64,000 nucleotides of DNA from assembly GCA_002381695.1 (NCBI GenBank), contig DFXM01000020.1, forward strand, positions 741,605-805,604, given 5' to 3'. The notes beneath the pieces were generated by a model, which was not told the DNA's origin, ran no database searches, and saw nothing but the letters and a program-made list of their open reading frames with translations. The DNA is from Clostridium sp. UBA4108. Lineage in GTDB: Bacteria > Bacillota > Clostridia > Clostridiales > Clostridiaceae. Both the position numbers and the translations under genes were made by a program. Within the stretch, counting starts at the first letter, position 1. Each line of letters starts with the position of its first letter. Below are positions 52,888-62,355 of this stretch, piece after piece.

Positions 52888-53745
52888 TTGAATAAAAATA
52901 ATTCCAAACAAAAAATTATAGATATATGGGACAAGGTAGCCCTTAATTTTGGACAAGTAGGACCTAATTATTGGGAGTGCTTTGGAAATAAATTAGTTGA
53001 TTATTCAAATATTAAAGAGAAGGCTAGAGTATTAGATATTGGCATGGGAAGAGGAGCATCATTATTTCCAGCAGCCACTAAGTCTGGGGAGTATGGACAA
53101 GTTATAGGCATTGATATATCAGAAAATATGGTTAGAGAGACTAAAAGGGAAATAACGAAAAAAAGTGTAACTAATATTAAAGTTATGACCATGGATGCCG
53201 AAGAATTACAATTTGAAGATGAAGCTTTTGATAATATAATTTGTGGCTTTAGTATTGGATGTTTATTGTTTAGTGATAGTAAGTTAGGAGAAGTATCAAG
53301 AATACTTAAAGTTGGTGGCGAGTTCGGATGTAGTATATGGGGAGTGCAACCTGATCAAAAGTGGTTAGTAGAGCTCACAAATAAATATTTACCCGCACCA
53401 GAAGTTAAAAAACCACAGCTTAAAAAATCGGAGGAGATTAAATTTAGCACAGGAGAAGATATAAAAAATATATTAAAGAGCTCGGGCTTTGTAAATATTA
53501 GAATATATGAAGAGTCACCACAGGTTATATATAAGGATAAAAATGAATGGTGGGAAGAAATGTGGTGTAATGCAGTGAGAGGAACCTTTGAAGCAATAGA
53601 AAATTTAGGAGAAGATGTACTTAATAATTTTAAAGCAGAGGTTTTTAAGAGACTTGAAGATTATGTAGATTATGTAGATTATGTAGATTACAGAGGTATT
53701 TCGTTTACAATGCCAGTGATATACGCATTTGGAGAAAAATATTAG
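52888..53745 (+). CDS. Class I SAM-dependent methyltransferase
   Basis: 285 residues from TTG 52888, with AAGGGG upstream. Rossmann-type SAM site: RVLDIGMGRGASLFPAAT (motif I), VIGIDISENMVRET (motif II), AFDNIICGFSIGCLLF (motif IV) and RILKVGGEFGCSIW. This is the UbiE/Methyltransf_11 family; the substrate is unknown. Near the C-terminus the residues DYVDYVDYVDY come from a 9-base tandem repeat (53659-53685), an expansion that relatives need not share. Confidence 0.87.
   Translation: MNKNNSKQKIIDIWDKVALNFGQVGPNYWECFGNKLVDYSNIKEKARVLDIGMGRGASLFPAATKSGEYGQVIGIDISENMVRETKREITKKSVTNIKVMTMDAEELQFEDEAFDNIICGFSIGCLLFSDSKLGEVSRILKVGGEFGCSIWGVQPDQKWLVELTNKYLPAPEVKKPQLKKSEEIKFSTGEDIKNILKSSGFVNIRIYEESPQVIYKDKNEWWEEMWCNAVRGTFEAIENLGEDVLNNFKAEVFKRLEDYVDYVDYVDYRGISFTMPVIYAFGEKY
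53659..53685 (+). repeat. 9-base tandem repeat within the methyltransferase gene
   Basis: GATTATGTA three times in succession, followed by GATTAC. In frame, so slippage adds or removes DYV tripeptides. Confidence 0.9.
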
Positions 53746-53932
53746 AAAAAAGTTTTATTAATCAACGTAATAGTTAAATTGAAATCATAAAATAGATGTA
53801 TATAATAATCAAATAGGTATATAATAACTAATGAAAAATTATTAAATTTATATAAATAATTTAAGGACATGCTTAAAAACAATAGATAAAGTAATATAAT
53901 TAATATAATTATTTTTAGAAAGGAGAAGACAT

Positions 53933-54664
53933 ATGGCTCAAAAAAACGGTTTTTTAAAAAAGGGATTTGAAAATATAGGAGACTATAGTAACAGTTCAGC
54001 TATGACGATAGTTGGAACATCAGTTAAAACAATATTCTTAGTAATTATAACAATTATATCTTCTGCATTGACTTGGAACTTATTAGTAGTAGGAAATGAT
54101 TATTGGGCTACAAATTTAGTTATTATAGGGGCTTTAGCTTCAGTGATTTTAGCTTTAGTTACAACTTTTGTACCTAGAATAGCTCTTATTACATCAATAT
54201 TATATGCTATAACAGAAGGTTTAGTTGTTGGAAGTATATCCTATGTAGCAGACATGTGGTATCCAGGAGTGGTGTTACCTGCAATAATGCTTACTATGGC
54301 AACTGCAATTTCGGTGGCAATGATATATAGGTCTTTAGGTGGAGTAAGTATGAAGCTTAGAAGAATTATAATAGTAGCCACTGCGGCAGTAGGTATTGTT
54401 TATTTAATTACTTTTATACTTTCTTTATTTGGAGTGTTTGTACCATACATACATTCAGGTGGACCAATAGGTATTGGAGTATCACTTTTATTAGTATTTG
54501 TAGCATCCTCAAATCTGCTTTTAGATTTCGACTTTATAAAAAATGCTTCGAATCATGGTGCACCAAAATATATGGAATGGTATGGAGCTTTTTCAACTTT
54601 AGTAACATTAATATGGATGTATCTTGAGATATTAAGATTACTGCAAAAGATTAGAGATAATTAA
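53933..54664 (+). CDS. Bax inhibitor-1/YccA-family membrane protein
   Basis: 243 residues with seven membrane helices. The polar N-terminus (MAQKNGFLKKGFENIGDYSN) is followed by LITSILYAITEGLVVGSISY, which carries the family's Y-x-x-x-E-G region, and the end NLLLDFDFIKNASNHGAP has the Asp pair linked to proton/calcium leak in TMBIM proteins. GAAAGGAG precedes the ATG. Its physiological role in bacteria is uncertain. Confidence 0.85.
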   Translation: MAQKNGFLKKGFENIGDYSNSSAMTIVGTSVKTIFLVIITIISSALTWNLLVVGNDYWATNLVIIGALASVILALVTTFVPRIALITSILYAITEGLVVGSISYVADMWYPGVVLPAIMLTMATAISVAMIYRSLGGVSMKLRRIIIVATAAVGIVYLITFILSLFGVFVPYIHSGGPIGIGVSLLLVFVASSNLLLDFDFIKNASNHGAPKYMEWYGAFSTLVTLIWMYLEILRLLQKIRDN

Positions 54665-54762
54665 TGTCTATAATGTAGATAAATAATTAAAAGATGTGAA
54701 TATGTCTTAATACAGAGCTCATGATAAAACATATATTATTAATACAAAGTGGAAATGTAAAT

Positions 54763-54802
54763 AAAAAAGATCTGATTTTAAATTTCGAATCAGATCTTTT
54801 TT
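54763..54802. terminator. Bidirectional terminator
   Basis: AAAAAAGATCTGATT, ten-base loop, AATCAGATCTTTTTT, a perfect 15-bp stem between convergent genes. Confidence 0.9.
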
Positions 54803-54843
54803 ATTATATAGAAAGAATATCTTAAATAGTATATTTTGTGTGT

Positions 54844-56106
54844 TTAAATTTTATACTTAGATAATAGATTATCCAACTTGTCTACTAATGAATTTAAAGT
54901 AGTAGTAGTATTTTTCATGTCTTCCATGGATGAGCGTTGAGTTTCAGTAGTGCTTGCTACTTCTTCAGTGCAAGCAGCAGTGGTTTCTGCGACCTCTGCT
55001 ATATTTTGTATAACATGAAGTACAGCTTCTTTATCCTCATTAATTTTAACTATTGATTCATAGGCAAGATTAATTTTAACTAAGATAAAAGATATGGCAG
55101 AAGTAATGTCTTTAAAGGAACTATCAGTATTATCTACTGCGTTAGTTTGTTCATCAGTAGCTTTATTCATGGTACTCATAGCAGATGATGCCTGTAATGA
55201 TTCCGCTACTATAGTTTCCACTAATGTTTTTATTTCTTCTGTAGATTTTCTGCTTTCATCTGCTAATTTTCTAATTTCATCAGCAACTACGCCAAATCCT
55301 TTGCCAGCATCTCCGGCACGAGCAGCTTCTATAGCTGCATTAAGAGCAAGTAAATTAGTTTGATCAGCAATATTCTCTATAGAATCTACAAATACAGAAA
55401 TATCTTTGATTTTATTTGTAAGATTATCTACAGCAATAGAAATTTGTTCAGTAGATTTAACTGTATCTTCAGTCTTATTACGAAGAAAATCTAAAGAAGC
55501 ACTTCCAGTTTTACTCAAATCATTTATTTTAGTAGTTTCAGCTACAATAACATTAGAGCTACTATGTAGAGTTTCTATTTCAGAAGATAGTGCTTCAATA
55601 AGCGACTCGCAAGCATTACTTTGAGAAGATTGGTCCATAGCACCTAAGGATATATCTTCAATAGTTTTAGAGATATGTTCCATCACTATTAAAGATTCAT
55701 CAGCAGTTTTATGAACTTGTTTAGTTGAAGATATAATGGTTTTACCTATGGAAAAAGAATGTTCAATGAGTTCTTTAAAGTTAGAAAGTATTTCGCTGGT
55801 AGAGTCAATTAGCTTATCAAAGGTTTTATTAGATTTATGATCTTTTAATTTAATGAGTGATGTAAAATCTCCTTTTTTAATATCTTCAATTTCTGTAGTG
55901 AATTTTTGGGAAAGATTTTTTATAGGTAGCATAATTATTAGATTAGTAACTATTAGCAAGGCAGCAAAAATTAAAGTAATTATAAAACTTATACTCCAAT
56001 TTTTAAGAACTAAATTCGTTAATAATAAAAATACTGCACATAATACAGAAAATAATAATATATAAGATTTCAACATCTTAATTAAAGTATGTTTAAAATT
56101 ATCCAT
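54844..56106 (-). CDS. Methyl-accepting chemotaxis protein without large sensor domain
   Basis: 420 residues. Two membrane helices (about 15-60) are linked by a very short loop, so no extracytoplasmic ligand domain exists. A HAMP-like segment ([20 protein letters not shown]) leads to the cytoplasmic signalling coiled coil; its hairpin tip is [20 protein letters not shown] with [18 protein letters not shown]. It may sense membrane or cytoplasmic state. No flagellar genes are in the window. Confidence 0.9.
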   Translation of the reverse strand: MDNFKHTLIKMLKSYILLFSVLCAVFLLLTNLVLKNWSISFIITLIFAALLIVTNLIIMLPIKNLSQKFTTEIEDIKKGDFTSLIKLKDHKSNKTFDKLIDSTSEILSNFKELIEHSFSIGKTIISSTKQVHKTADESLIVMEHISKTIEDISLGAMDQSSQSNACESLIEALSSEIETLHSSSNVIVAETTKINDLSKTGSASLDFLRNKTEDTVKSTEQISIAVDNLTNKIKDISVFVDSIENIADQTNLLALNAAIEAARAGDAGKGFGVVADEIRKLADESRKSTEEIKTLVETIVAESLQASSAMSTMNKATDEQTNAVDNTDSSFKDITSAISFILVKINLAYESIVKINEDKEAVLHVIQNIAEVAETTAACTEEVASTTETQRSSMEDMKNTTTTLNSLVDKLDNLLSKYKI

Positions 56107-56369
56107 TTAATACAATCCTTTCTATGATTATAATAATTTTCATATTATTATAACATATAAATTCTGTAATATGGTGTGGATATCTTAAAAATTTTGTGAT
56201 AAGGCCAGTGAATTTTTAAGATGAAAACTATTGAGTAGCTTATAATAAATATAAATAATGTTAAGAGTGCTATATAGATAATGAAGAAAAGTATAGCATA
56301 GTATCTATTTAGTAAAGAAGTAATAGTAAAGAGTATCTAAATACTTTTATATTAGAGGAGGAATTTACA
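56107..56369. other. Gap between chemotaxis receptor and small ORF
   Basis: 263 A+T-rich bases with no supported gene; both the receptor (minus) and the tiny plus-strand ORF at 56370 should have their promoters here. Confidence 0.4.
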
Positions 56370-56444
56370 ATGGATAAAAATCAAAAACATTTATTAGATG
56401 GTGGCTGTTCAAGTGACAAAGATTGGAGCAGGAGTAGAATATAA
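56370..56444 (+). CDS. Putative 24-residue peptide
   Basis: MDKNQKHLLDGGCSSDKDWS then RSRI. AGAGGAGGAATTTACA gives an excellent ribosome binding site before ATG 56370. Nothing else supports it. The palindromic element C starts at its stop codon, so a longer original gene may have been cut there. Confidence 0.45.
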   Translation: MDKNQKHLLDGGCSSDKDWSRSRI

Positions 56445-56745
56445 ATAAGTTACGAAGTAATTTATTTAGGTAAGGGCAACCATAGGTTGCAGGTAAGGAG
56501 TGCCTTTGGCACAGGTAAGGCGTTCGCTTCGCACACAGGTAAATGTAGCTTTTGCATAGGCAAAAGTAGTTATATTGCGACTTTGTAGCTTTAAAATATA
56601 AAATCAGCTTTGCTGATTTTCCACCTTTCCTGCAACATTCGGTTGCTCCTTACCTGTCACAAAGTGACGCCTTACCACGAACGCAGTGAGTATTTACCTA
56701 TGCCTACGGCACCTTTACCTAAAATAAAATGCTTTATATTTCACT
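56445..56745. repeat. 300-bp array of AGGTAAGG repeats and mini-hairpins in mirrored arms (element C)
   Basis: Left arm: AGGTAAGG at 56468, 56491 and 56513, and AGGTAAA at 56537, about 22-24 bases apart. Each spacer is itself a hairpin, for example GCAACC-ATA-GGTTGC (56476-56490) and GTGCC-TTT-GGCAC (56500-56512). The right arm carries the complements TCCTTACCT (56647), CCTTACC (56670), TTTACCT (56693) and CTTTACCT (56713), with spacers such as GTCAC-AAA-GTGAC and GCAAC-ATTCG-GTTGC. The centre has AAAATCAGC-TTT-GCTGATTTT. The outer ends TTATTTAGGTAA and TTACCTAAAATAA also pair. No gene fits. Confidence 0.8.
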
Positions 56746-56753
56746 TATAAATT

Positions 56754-57653
56754 TTATTCTCTTAACTTTATAGGGATATATATTTCCATGGTAACTTTTT
56801 CGTATTCCCATGGATGGCAATGTTCATCGTAGTATTCAAAATCAAATTTATCATCATCGATTTCATATTGAGAATTAGGAAACCATTCTTCTAAAATATA
56901 CTTCCAAGTACCTTGTATAGAGTCTACAAAATCTTTATCATCTACAGGTGGGGTGGTAAATACAGCATAGGTTGCAATTGGAACTTCTAATTTATACATA
57001 TCTTCAGTAGCTAAATCGAAATTATCTACAGCCACAGATAATAAGCAAGAAAAATCATCTGTATCCACATTGGTATTAATACAAATACAATATTCACCAT
57101 GCTTTGGCGGATTCAAAATAGTATAAAGCTTATCTTCCCAATTAGTATCAAGTCCTCTTTGAGACCAAAAGGCAGGAATATCTCTTGTGTGGAGTATATT
57201 TTTAAGGTTATTTTTAATTTCATAGCCAACAACTTTAAAAGCGGGCTTCTCAATTATTTTGGGTTGCATTATAATACCTCCAGTTTTATTTATTTTAGAT
57301 TTATATAAATTTATTTTTGGCGGTAAACCCTTTGGGGCATGTATCCTATAGATGCTTGGTGGATAACCAAAAGAACGTTTGAAAGCTTTTGTGAAACCAG
57401 CATGGGTATCAAAACCATAATTCATAGCAACATCAATTATTTTATATCCCTGATTAAGTTCCAATAAGGCAAATTGAAGTTTTCTCTGGGTTATATATTC
57501 CATTACTGATAGACCTATAAAACTACTAAATATTTTGTAGTAGTGATAGGTTGAGAAACCAGCAATTTTTGCCAGGGAACCTACAGTTATTTCTTCTTTT
57601 ATATTTTCATCAATGTAATCTATGGTTTTTTGAATTAATTCTATATAATCCAT
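56754..57653 (-). CDS. AraC-family regulator with GyrI-like effector domain
   Basis: 299 residues. Residues 8-105 hold two AraC helix-turn-helices (VGSLAKIAGFSTYHYYKIFS and IIDVAMNYGFDTHAGFTKAF then KRSFGYPPS). Residues 128-299 are a GyrI/BmrR-type small-molecule-binding domain: PKIIEKPAFKVVGYEIK at its start and CHPWEYEKVTMEIYIPIK at its end. The pairing is that of Rob-type multidrug-response regulators. GGGGGTATC precedes the ATG. No exporter gene is adjacent, so its targets lie elsewhere. Confidence 0.92.
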   Translation of the reverse strand: MDYIELIQKTIDYIDENIKEEITVGSLAKIAGFSTYHYYKIFSSFIGLSVMEYITQRKLQFALLELNQGYKIIDVAMNYGFDTHAGFTKAFKRSFGYPPSIYRIHAPKGLPPKINLYKSKINKTGGIIMQPKIIEKPAFKVVGYEIKNNLKNILHTRDIPAFWSQRGLDTNWEDKLYTILNPPKHGEYCICINTNVDTDDFSCLLSVAVDNFDLATEDMYKLEVPIATYAVFTTPPVDDKDFVDSIQGTWKYILEEWFPNSQYEIDDDKFDFEYYDEHCHPWEYEKVTMEIYIPIKLRE

Positions 57654-57916
57654 ATTGATACCCCCTTAATTTTATTTACCTAGGACAATAATATAATATC
57701 ATATCATATACAAAAGTTATTTCTTATCCTATTTTGTTATGTTTATAGACCTATGTCATCTTAAAACATAAAAAATAAGCAACTTGAATATAATTCTATT
57801 GTAATATATAATTTACAAGGTAGATAATTAAATAAGAATTAGTTTTATGGTACTCTTTAGAGTATAAAGCCATATATAGTAAAATCTTTATGAAGATTGT
57901 GAAAAAGTTTTATTTT

Positions 57917-58085
57917 ATGGCTGAATAGGGAAAGTGGTGAAAATCCACTACAGCCCCCGCTACTGTATACGGATGTAGAGCCTTAACCACTGATATATTT
58001 TTGTTGGGAAGGATAAGCTTTTAAGGCCGTTAGTCAGGAGACCTGCCTGAAGCTATGCTTATACCACGGAGGGATGGTAGATGGC
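57917..58085 (+). ncRNA. Cobalamin (B12) riboswitch
   Basis: AGGGAAAGTGGTGAAAATCC, ACTACAGCCCCCGCTACTGT (the B12 box region), GTCAGGAGACCTGCC and the paired flanks near GGGATGG follow the consensus in order. A terminator lies 48 bases later and the B12 genes follow, so binding of adenosylcobalamin should shut off the operon. Confidence 0.95.
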
Positions 58086-58132
58086 AGAATGATTTAAATA
58101 AAGATTATATTTAGTATATAAATTATTCTTGT

Positions 58133-58160
58133 AACACCCTTCCTTAGGAAGGGTGTTTTC
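58133..58160 (+). terminator. Riboswitch-controlled terminator
   Basis: AACACCCTTCC, loop TTA, GGAAGGGTGTT, then TTC. Upstream of cobT and downstream of the aptamer, it is the likely expression platform. Confidence 0.85.
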
Positions 58161-58213
58161 AATTTATGGAAGCACCCCTGGGGTAGATACAAATTTTGGA
58201 TGGAGGAAATGAT

Positions 58214-59290
58214 ATGGGTTTATTAGAGCAGACATTAGAAAATATTGAAGTATTAGATAAAGAGGCTATGATTGAAGGAAAGCGAGTATTAAACAATCTT
58301 TGCAAGCCTATTGGTAGCCTTGGTACATTAGAAGATTTAGTTGTTAAGCTTTATGGTATAAGAGGTAATGAGGTTAAGTGTATAAATAAGAAAAACATAG
58401 TTATAATGTGTAGTGATAATGGTATCATTGAAGAGGGGGTATCGTCTTGTCCTAAAGAAGTTACATCGACTGTTACAGAAAATTTTATCAAAGGAACCAC
58501 GGGAGTTTGTAACTTAAGTAAGTTTTATAATACTGACCTCACAGTGGTGGATATTGGAGTAGATAAAGACTTTGACGTTGAAGGTATAATAAATAAAAAA
58601 ATTAATTATGGAACTAAGAATATGGCAAAGGGGCCAGCTATGTCAAGGGAAGAGGCTATAAAAGCAATAGAGGTTGGGATAGAAATTGTTAGTGAGCTAG
58701 TAAAGAAAGGTTATGACTTAATTGGAACTGGAGAGATGGGAGTTGGCAACACTACTACTTCTGCAACAGTTATATGTGCTTTAACAGATTTAGAAAGTGA
58801 TTTAATAGTTGGAAAAGGCTCAGGATTGACAGAGGAAGCTCTAGAAAATAAAAGAAGAATAGTGAAAAAAGTTTTAGACATTAATTCTCCAAATAAGGAT
58901 GATGTAATAGATGTAATCAGCAAGGTAGGTGGACTTGATATAGCTGGACTTTGTGGTGTGTTTTTAGGGGGAGCTGCACATAGAGTACCAATAGTTATAG
59001 ATGGGTTAATTTCTTCTGCAGCAGCTCTTTGTGCGTTCAAATTATGTGAGAAAGCTAGGGAGTTTATGATTGCTTCACACCTATCTAAGGAACCAGGGTC
59101 AGAATACGTACTGCAGAAGCTAGGACTAAAACCTATGCTTAATTTAGGAATGAGATTAGGTGAAGGAACAGGATGCCCTATAGCATTTAGTATCATAGAG
59201 AGTGCATTATTTACAGCACATAATATGGGATCATTTGAAAGTTCAGGAGTAGTAAAGGATGATTATATAAATTTATGGGAAGAGGAGTAA
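58214..59290 (+). CDS. cobT: Nicotinate-nucleotide:dimethylbenzimidazole phosphoribosyltransferase
   Basis: 358 residues from ATG 58214, with TGGAGGAAATG upstream; a TTG six codons earlier is less likely. It makes alpha-ribazole phosphate, the lower ligand of cobalamin. Recognisable parts are GSLGTLEDL, VIMCSDNGIIEEGVSSCPKE, GTGEMGVGNTTTSA, GLCGVFLGGAAHRVP, HLSKEPGSEYVL and the final GMRLGEGTGCPIAF with the catalytic-type Glu. First gene of a four-gene riboswitch operon; the next start touches its stop (TAAATG). Confidence 0.93.
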   Translation: MGLLEQTLENIEVLDKEAMIEGKRVLNNLCKPIGSLGTLEDLVVKLYGIRGNEVKCINKKNIVIMCSDNGIIEEGVSSCPKEVTSTVTENFIKGTTGVCNLSKFYNTDLTVVDIGVDKDFDVEGIINKKINYGTKNMAKGPAMSREEAIKAIEVGIEIVSELVKKGYDLIGTGEMGVGNTTTSATVICALTDLESDLIVGKGSGLTEEALENKRRIVKKVLDINSPNKDDVIDVISKVGGLDIAGLCGVFLGGAAHRVPIVIDGLISSAAALCAFKLCEKAREFMIASHLSKEPGSEYVLQKLGLKPMLNLGMRLGEGTGCPIAFSIIESALFTAHNMGSFESSGVVKDDYINLWEEE

Positions 59291-59887
59291 ATGATGAATA
59301 TTTACTTAGTAAGACATGGGGAAACAGAAGAAAATATAAAAAGAACCTATTATGGAGCAATTGATTGCAAGCTTACACATAAAGGAGAAGAACAAGGGAA
59401 TTTACTAGGTAAAAAATTAAAGAGCATGAAATTTCAACGGGTTTTTTGTAGTGAAAAGCAAAGAGCAAAAGATACCTTAGAATATATATATAATGGAAGG
59501 GATTTATTCATAGATAAGAGATTAAATGAAAGAGATTTTGGAGATTTTGAAGGGAAAACTTTTAATGAACTACAGGAAGCATATAAAGAAGAGTATGAAA
59601 TGTGGACTAGGGATTGGAAATTACATAATCCTCCTAAGGGAGAAAGTTTTATTGAATTTTATGAGAGAGTAGTAAGTTTTATGAAAGAGCTAGAAAGTCA
59701 GGAAAAAGAATGCGAAAATATACTTATTGCCACCCATGGAGGGGTAATTAGAGCAATGTATTGCTATATTTTAGATGGGAACTTAGATAATTACTGGAGG
59801 TTTTCATCACGTAATGGTGATTTATCAATTATTAAATTAGAGCATGGATATTTTTATATTGATAGTATTATTCCATTAGAAATATAG
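59291..59887 (+). CDS. cobC: Alpha-ribazole phosphatase (histidine phosphatase family)
   Basis: 198 residues. IYLVRHGETEENIKRTYYGA gives the RHG catalytic His, CSEKQRAKDTLEYI, LNERDFGDFEGKTF and ATHGGVIRAM the rest of the phosphatase core. By sequence alone it is only a histidine phosphatase, but its place directly between cobT and cobU fits CobC, which removes the phosphate from alpha-ribazole-5'-phosphate or adenosylcobalamin-5'-phosphate. Its ATG follows the cobT stop without a gap. Confidence 0.85.
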   Translation: MMNIYLVRHGETEENIKRTYYGAIDCKLTHKGEEQGNLLGKKLKSMKFQRVFCSEKQRAKDTLEYIYNGRDLFIDKRLNERDFGDFEGKTFNELQEAYKEEYEMWTRDWKLHNPPKGESFIEFYERVVSFMKELESQEKECENILIATHGGVIRAMYCYILDGNLDNYWRFSSRNGDLSIIKLEHGYFYIDSIIPLEI

Positions 59888-60005
59888 AATGTATTAAGTC
59901 ATAAATTTAGTTTTACTACTAGAGAGATTGTATTTTATGAGAGTTGAAGGTATCCTTTAAAACAACTGTAAAAAGTACAAGAACATAAAATAAGGAGGAG
60001 TTAAT

Positions 60006-60557
60006 ATGAGTAAGGTTACTTTGGTTACTGGTGGAAGTAGAAGTGGAAAAAGTACTTTTGGAGAAAGTCTTTATAAGGGAATTGATGATGTATTATATGT
60101 TGCCACAGCTATAGTTACAGATGAGGAAATGGCACATAGAATTCAAAAACATAAAGATAGTAGAAATCAAAATTGGAAGACTTTAGAGGGCTATGAAAAT
60201 TTACATGAAAAAATAAAAAACTATAAGGAAAAAAATATATTCTTAGATTGTGTAACTATAATGAGTACAAACTTAATGTTTGATAAATATTGGGACTATG
60301 ATAAGGTTAGTGATGAAGAAGTAGATAGGGTTTGTAAATATATAAAGGAACAATTTACTCTGCTTATAAATACATGTAGAAATTTAAATAAGGAGCTGGT
60401 GCTCATAACTAATGAGGTAGGATGGGGATTGGTTCCAGAATCAAGACTTTCTAGAGTTTTTAGAGATATGCAAGGCTTTATAAATCAACATGTAGGAAGT
60501 TTGAGCGATGAAGTATATTTAGTGTGTTGCGGATGCCCTATGAAGATGAAAGGATAG
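60006..60557 (+). CDS. cobU: Adenosylcobinamide kinase/guanylyltransferase
   Basis: 183 residues. KVTLVTGGSRSGKSTFGESL is the P-loop near the N-terminus, with the histidine guanylyl acceptor likely in MAHRIQKHKDSR; FLDCVTIMSTNLMF and TNEVGWGLVPESRLSRVFRD are the family's later motifs. It phosphorylates adenosylcobinamide and forms its GDP derivative. AAGGAGGAG precedes the ATG. cobS begins eight bases after its stop. Confidence 0.93.
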   Translation: MSKVTLVTGGSRSGKSTFGESLYKGIDDVLYVATAIVTDEEMAHRIQKHKDSRNQNWKTLEGYENLHEKIKNYKEKNIFLDCVTIMSTNLMFDKYWDYDKVSDEEVDRVCKYIKEQFTLLINTCRNLNKELVLITNEVGWGLVPESRLSRVFRDMQGFINQHVGSLSDEVYLVCCGCPMKMKG

Positions 60558-60564
60558 ATAGAAA

Positions 60565-61380
60565 ATGAATATAGCAATAAATATAGGAATTATTATAGGT
60601 ATTATAGTAGCTGGAGCCATAGGAAAAGGAAAGATGTTATTTAATGATTTTTTACTGGTCTTTCAATTTATAACTAGACTCCCAGTGAATATATCACTTA
60701 AATGTGAACAAGAAAATTTTAAAAAGGGGACCTTATATTTCTCAGTGGTAGGAGCTATTATTGGAGCTTTAGAGTATTTAGTTTTTATGGGTAGCTATCA
60801 GATTCTGCCCTTACCTATAGCTTCAGTGCTGACAGTATTAAGTGGAATATTTATTACGGGAGGGCTTCATATGGATGGACTTGGAGATACCTGTGATGGA
60901 TTTTTTGCATTTAAAGGTAAAGATCGAATTATAGAAATAATGAAGGATAGTAGAGTAGGAACCTTTGGAGTTATTGCGCTAATTATGGAAATAATATTTA
61001 AAATAGTAGGAATATATTATTTAGGAACTAAAGATTTAGCCTATATGATAATAGTTGTGCCATGCATTAGTAGGCTATCATTAGTGTATTTAAGCCTAAT
61101 AGGTAAGACTGCTAAAAAGAATGGCACAGGAAATCTTTATATCGGAAATACTAATATTATATATTTCATGGGAGGTATTATATTAACACTAGCCATAGGA
61201 AATTTGTTTTTTTCAATAGAAACCATACTGTTCTTAATAGTAGCAGCAATAGTGATTTCATCTATATTTAATATATACTGTGTAAGGAGAATCGGTGGAC
61301 TATCAGGGGATACGTTGGGAGCTAATAATGAAATTATAGAAATAGCATTATTTTTAATTTTATGTAGTACAATGTTTTAA
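60565..61380 (+). CDS. cobS: Adenosylcobinamide-GDP ribazoletransferase (cobalamin synthase)
   Basis: 271 residues, integral membrane. LVFQFITRLPVN and the motif GLHMDGLGDTCDGFFAFKGK, with acidic residues for Mg2+, are the CobS signature. It joins adenosylcobinamide-GDP and alpha-ribazole, the last step of B12. An alternative start is ATG 60634, after GGAAAAGGAAAG, which would remove an unusual 23-residue hydrophobic extension (IGIIIGIIVAGAIG). Last gene of the riboswitch operon. Confidence 0.9.
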   Translation: MNIAINIGIIIGIIVAGAIGKGKMLFNDFLLVFQFITRLPVNISLKCEQENFKKGTLYFSVVGAIIGALEYLVFMGSYQILPLPIASVLTVLSGIFITGGLHMDGLGDTCDGFFAFKGKDRIIEIMKDSRVGTFGVIALIMEIIFKIVGIYYLGTKDLAYMIIVVPCISRLSLVYLSLIGKTAKKNGTGNLYIGNTNIIYFMGGIILTLAIGNLFFSIETILFLIVAAIVISSIFNIYCVRRIGGLSGDTLGANNEIIEIALFLILCSTMF

Positions 61381-61491
61381 TAAATGTAATTAACATAAAA
61401 TTTATATAAATAAAATAGTATTTTAAAGTATAATAGTTGTTATAATTTGAATTATATGAAATATCTATAAAATAAATTTGGAGGTGTAAAA

Positions 61492-62355
61492 GTGGGTATT
61501 AAGATAATTACAGATAGTACCAGTTATATACCTGTAGAGATAAAAAGTCAATATGATATTACAGAAGTACCTTTAAGTGTTATATTAGAGAATAATAGTT
61601 ATAAAGAAACAGAAATAGATACTAAGTTTTTTTATAGAAAAGTTGAAACGCTAGATAGTATTCCAACTTCTTCTCAGCCAAGTGTAGCAGATTTATATGA
61701 GGTTTTTGAAAATCAAATAAAAGAAGGCCATGATGTAATAGGAATTTTTATATCTTCAGATATGAGTGGAACTTATTCTAGTGCTAATACGGTTATAAAG
61801 GAAATGTTATTAGAAAAATATCCAAATGCAAAGATAGAGATGATAGATTCTCAAACTAATTGTATGCAAATGGGATACTGTGTTATAGAAACAGCTAAGG
61901 CTGCACAAGAAGGTAATTCTTTTGAAGATGTGGTTCATATAGCTAATAATATGATAAAAAAAAGTAGATTTTTATTTATACCAAGCACTTTAGAGTATTT
62001 AAAAAAAGGTGGAAGAATAGGAAGTGCTGCTGCGTTATTAGGAAAAGTGCTTCAAATAATACCAATACTAACTGTAGAGAATGGAAAAACTACTGTATAT
62101 GAGAAGGTAAGAACAAAACAAAAAGCTATAAATAAAATGATAGATAAGACTTATGAGGATATAAAATTAAAAGGACTAGGACAAATAATAATACATCATA
62201 TCAATTGTGAAGAAGAGGGAAGAGTTATAGCTAATAAAGTTAAGGAGCTCCTAAATGTGGAAATTTTAATACAAGATATAGGACCAGTAATAGGTGCTCA
62301 TGTAGGTCCGGGAGCAATAGGGATAGCCTATTATACACAAGAAAATTTAAGATAA
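61492..62355 (+). CDS. DegV-family fatty-acid-binding protein
   Basis: 287 residues from GTG 61492, preceded by GGAGGTG. The fold is recognisable from GIKIITDSTSYIPVEI, DSIPTSSQPSVADLYEVF, IFISSDMSGTYSSANTV and RFLFIPSTLEYLKKGGRIG. Members bind one fatty acid and, as FakB, present it to FakA for phosphorylation. No FakA gene is nearby. Confidence 0.93.
   Translation: MGIKIITDSTSYIPVEIKSQYDITEVPLSVILENNSYKETEIDTKFFYRKVETLDSIPTSSQPSVADLYEVFENQIKEGHDVIGIFISSDMSGTYSSANTVIKEMLLEKYPNAKIEMIDSQTNCMQMGYCVIETAKAAQEGNSFEDVVHIANNMIKKSRFLFIPSTLEYLKKGGRIGSAAALLGKVLQIIPILTVENGKTTVYEKVRTKQKAINKMIDKTYEDIKLKGLGQIIIHHINCEEEGRVIANKVKELLNVEILIQDIGPVIGAHVGPGAIGIAYYTQENLR

Noticed and set aside
56445..56745. CRISPR array
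   Set aside because: Repeats are only 8 bases, spacers are self-complementary hairpins, and the arms are mirror images; no cas gene is present.
58711..59196. Minus-strand open frame of 161 codons
   Set aside because: Fully inside and antisense to cobT, with no ribosome binding site.
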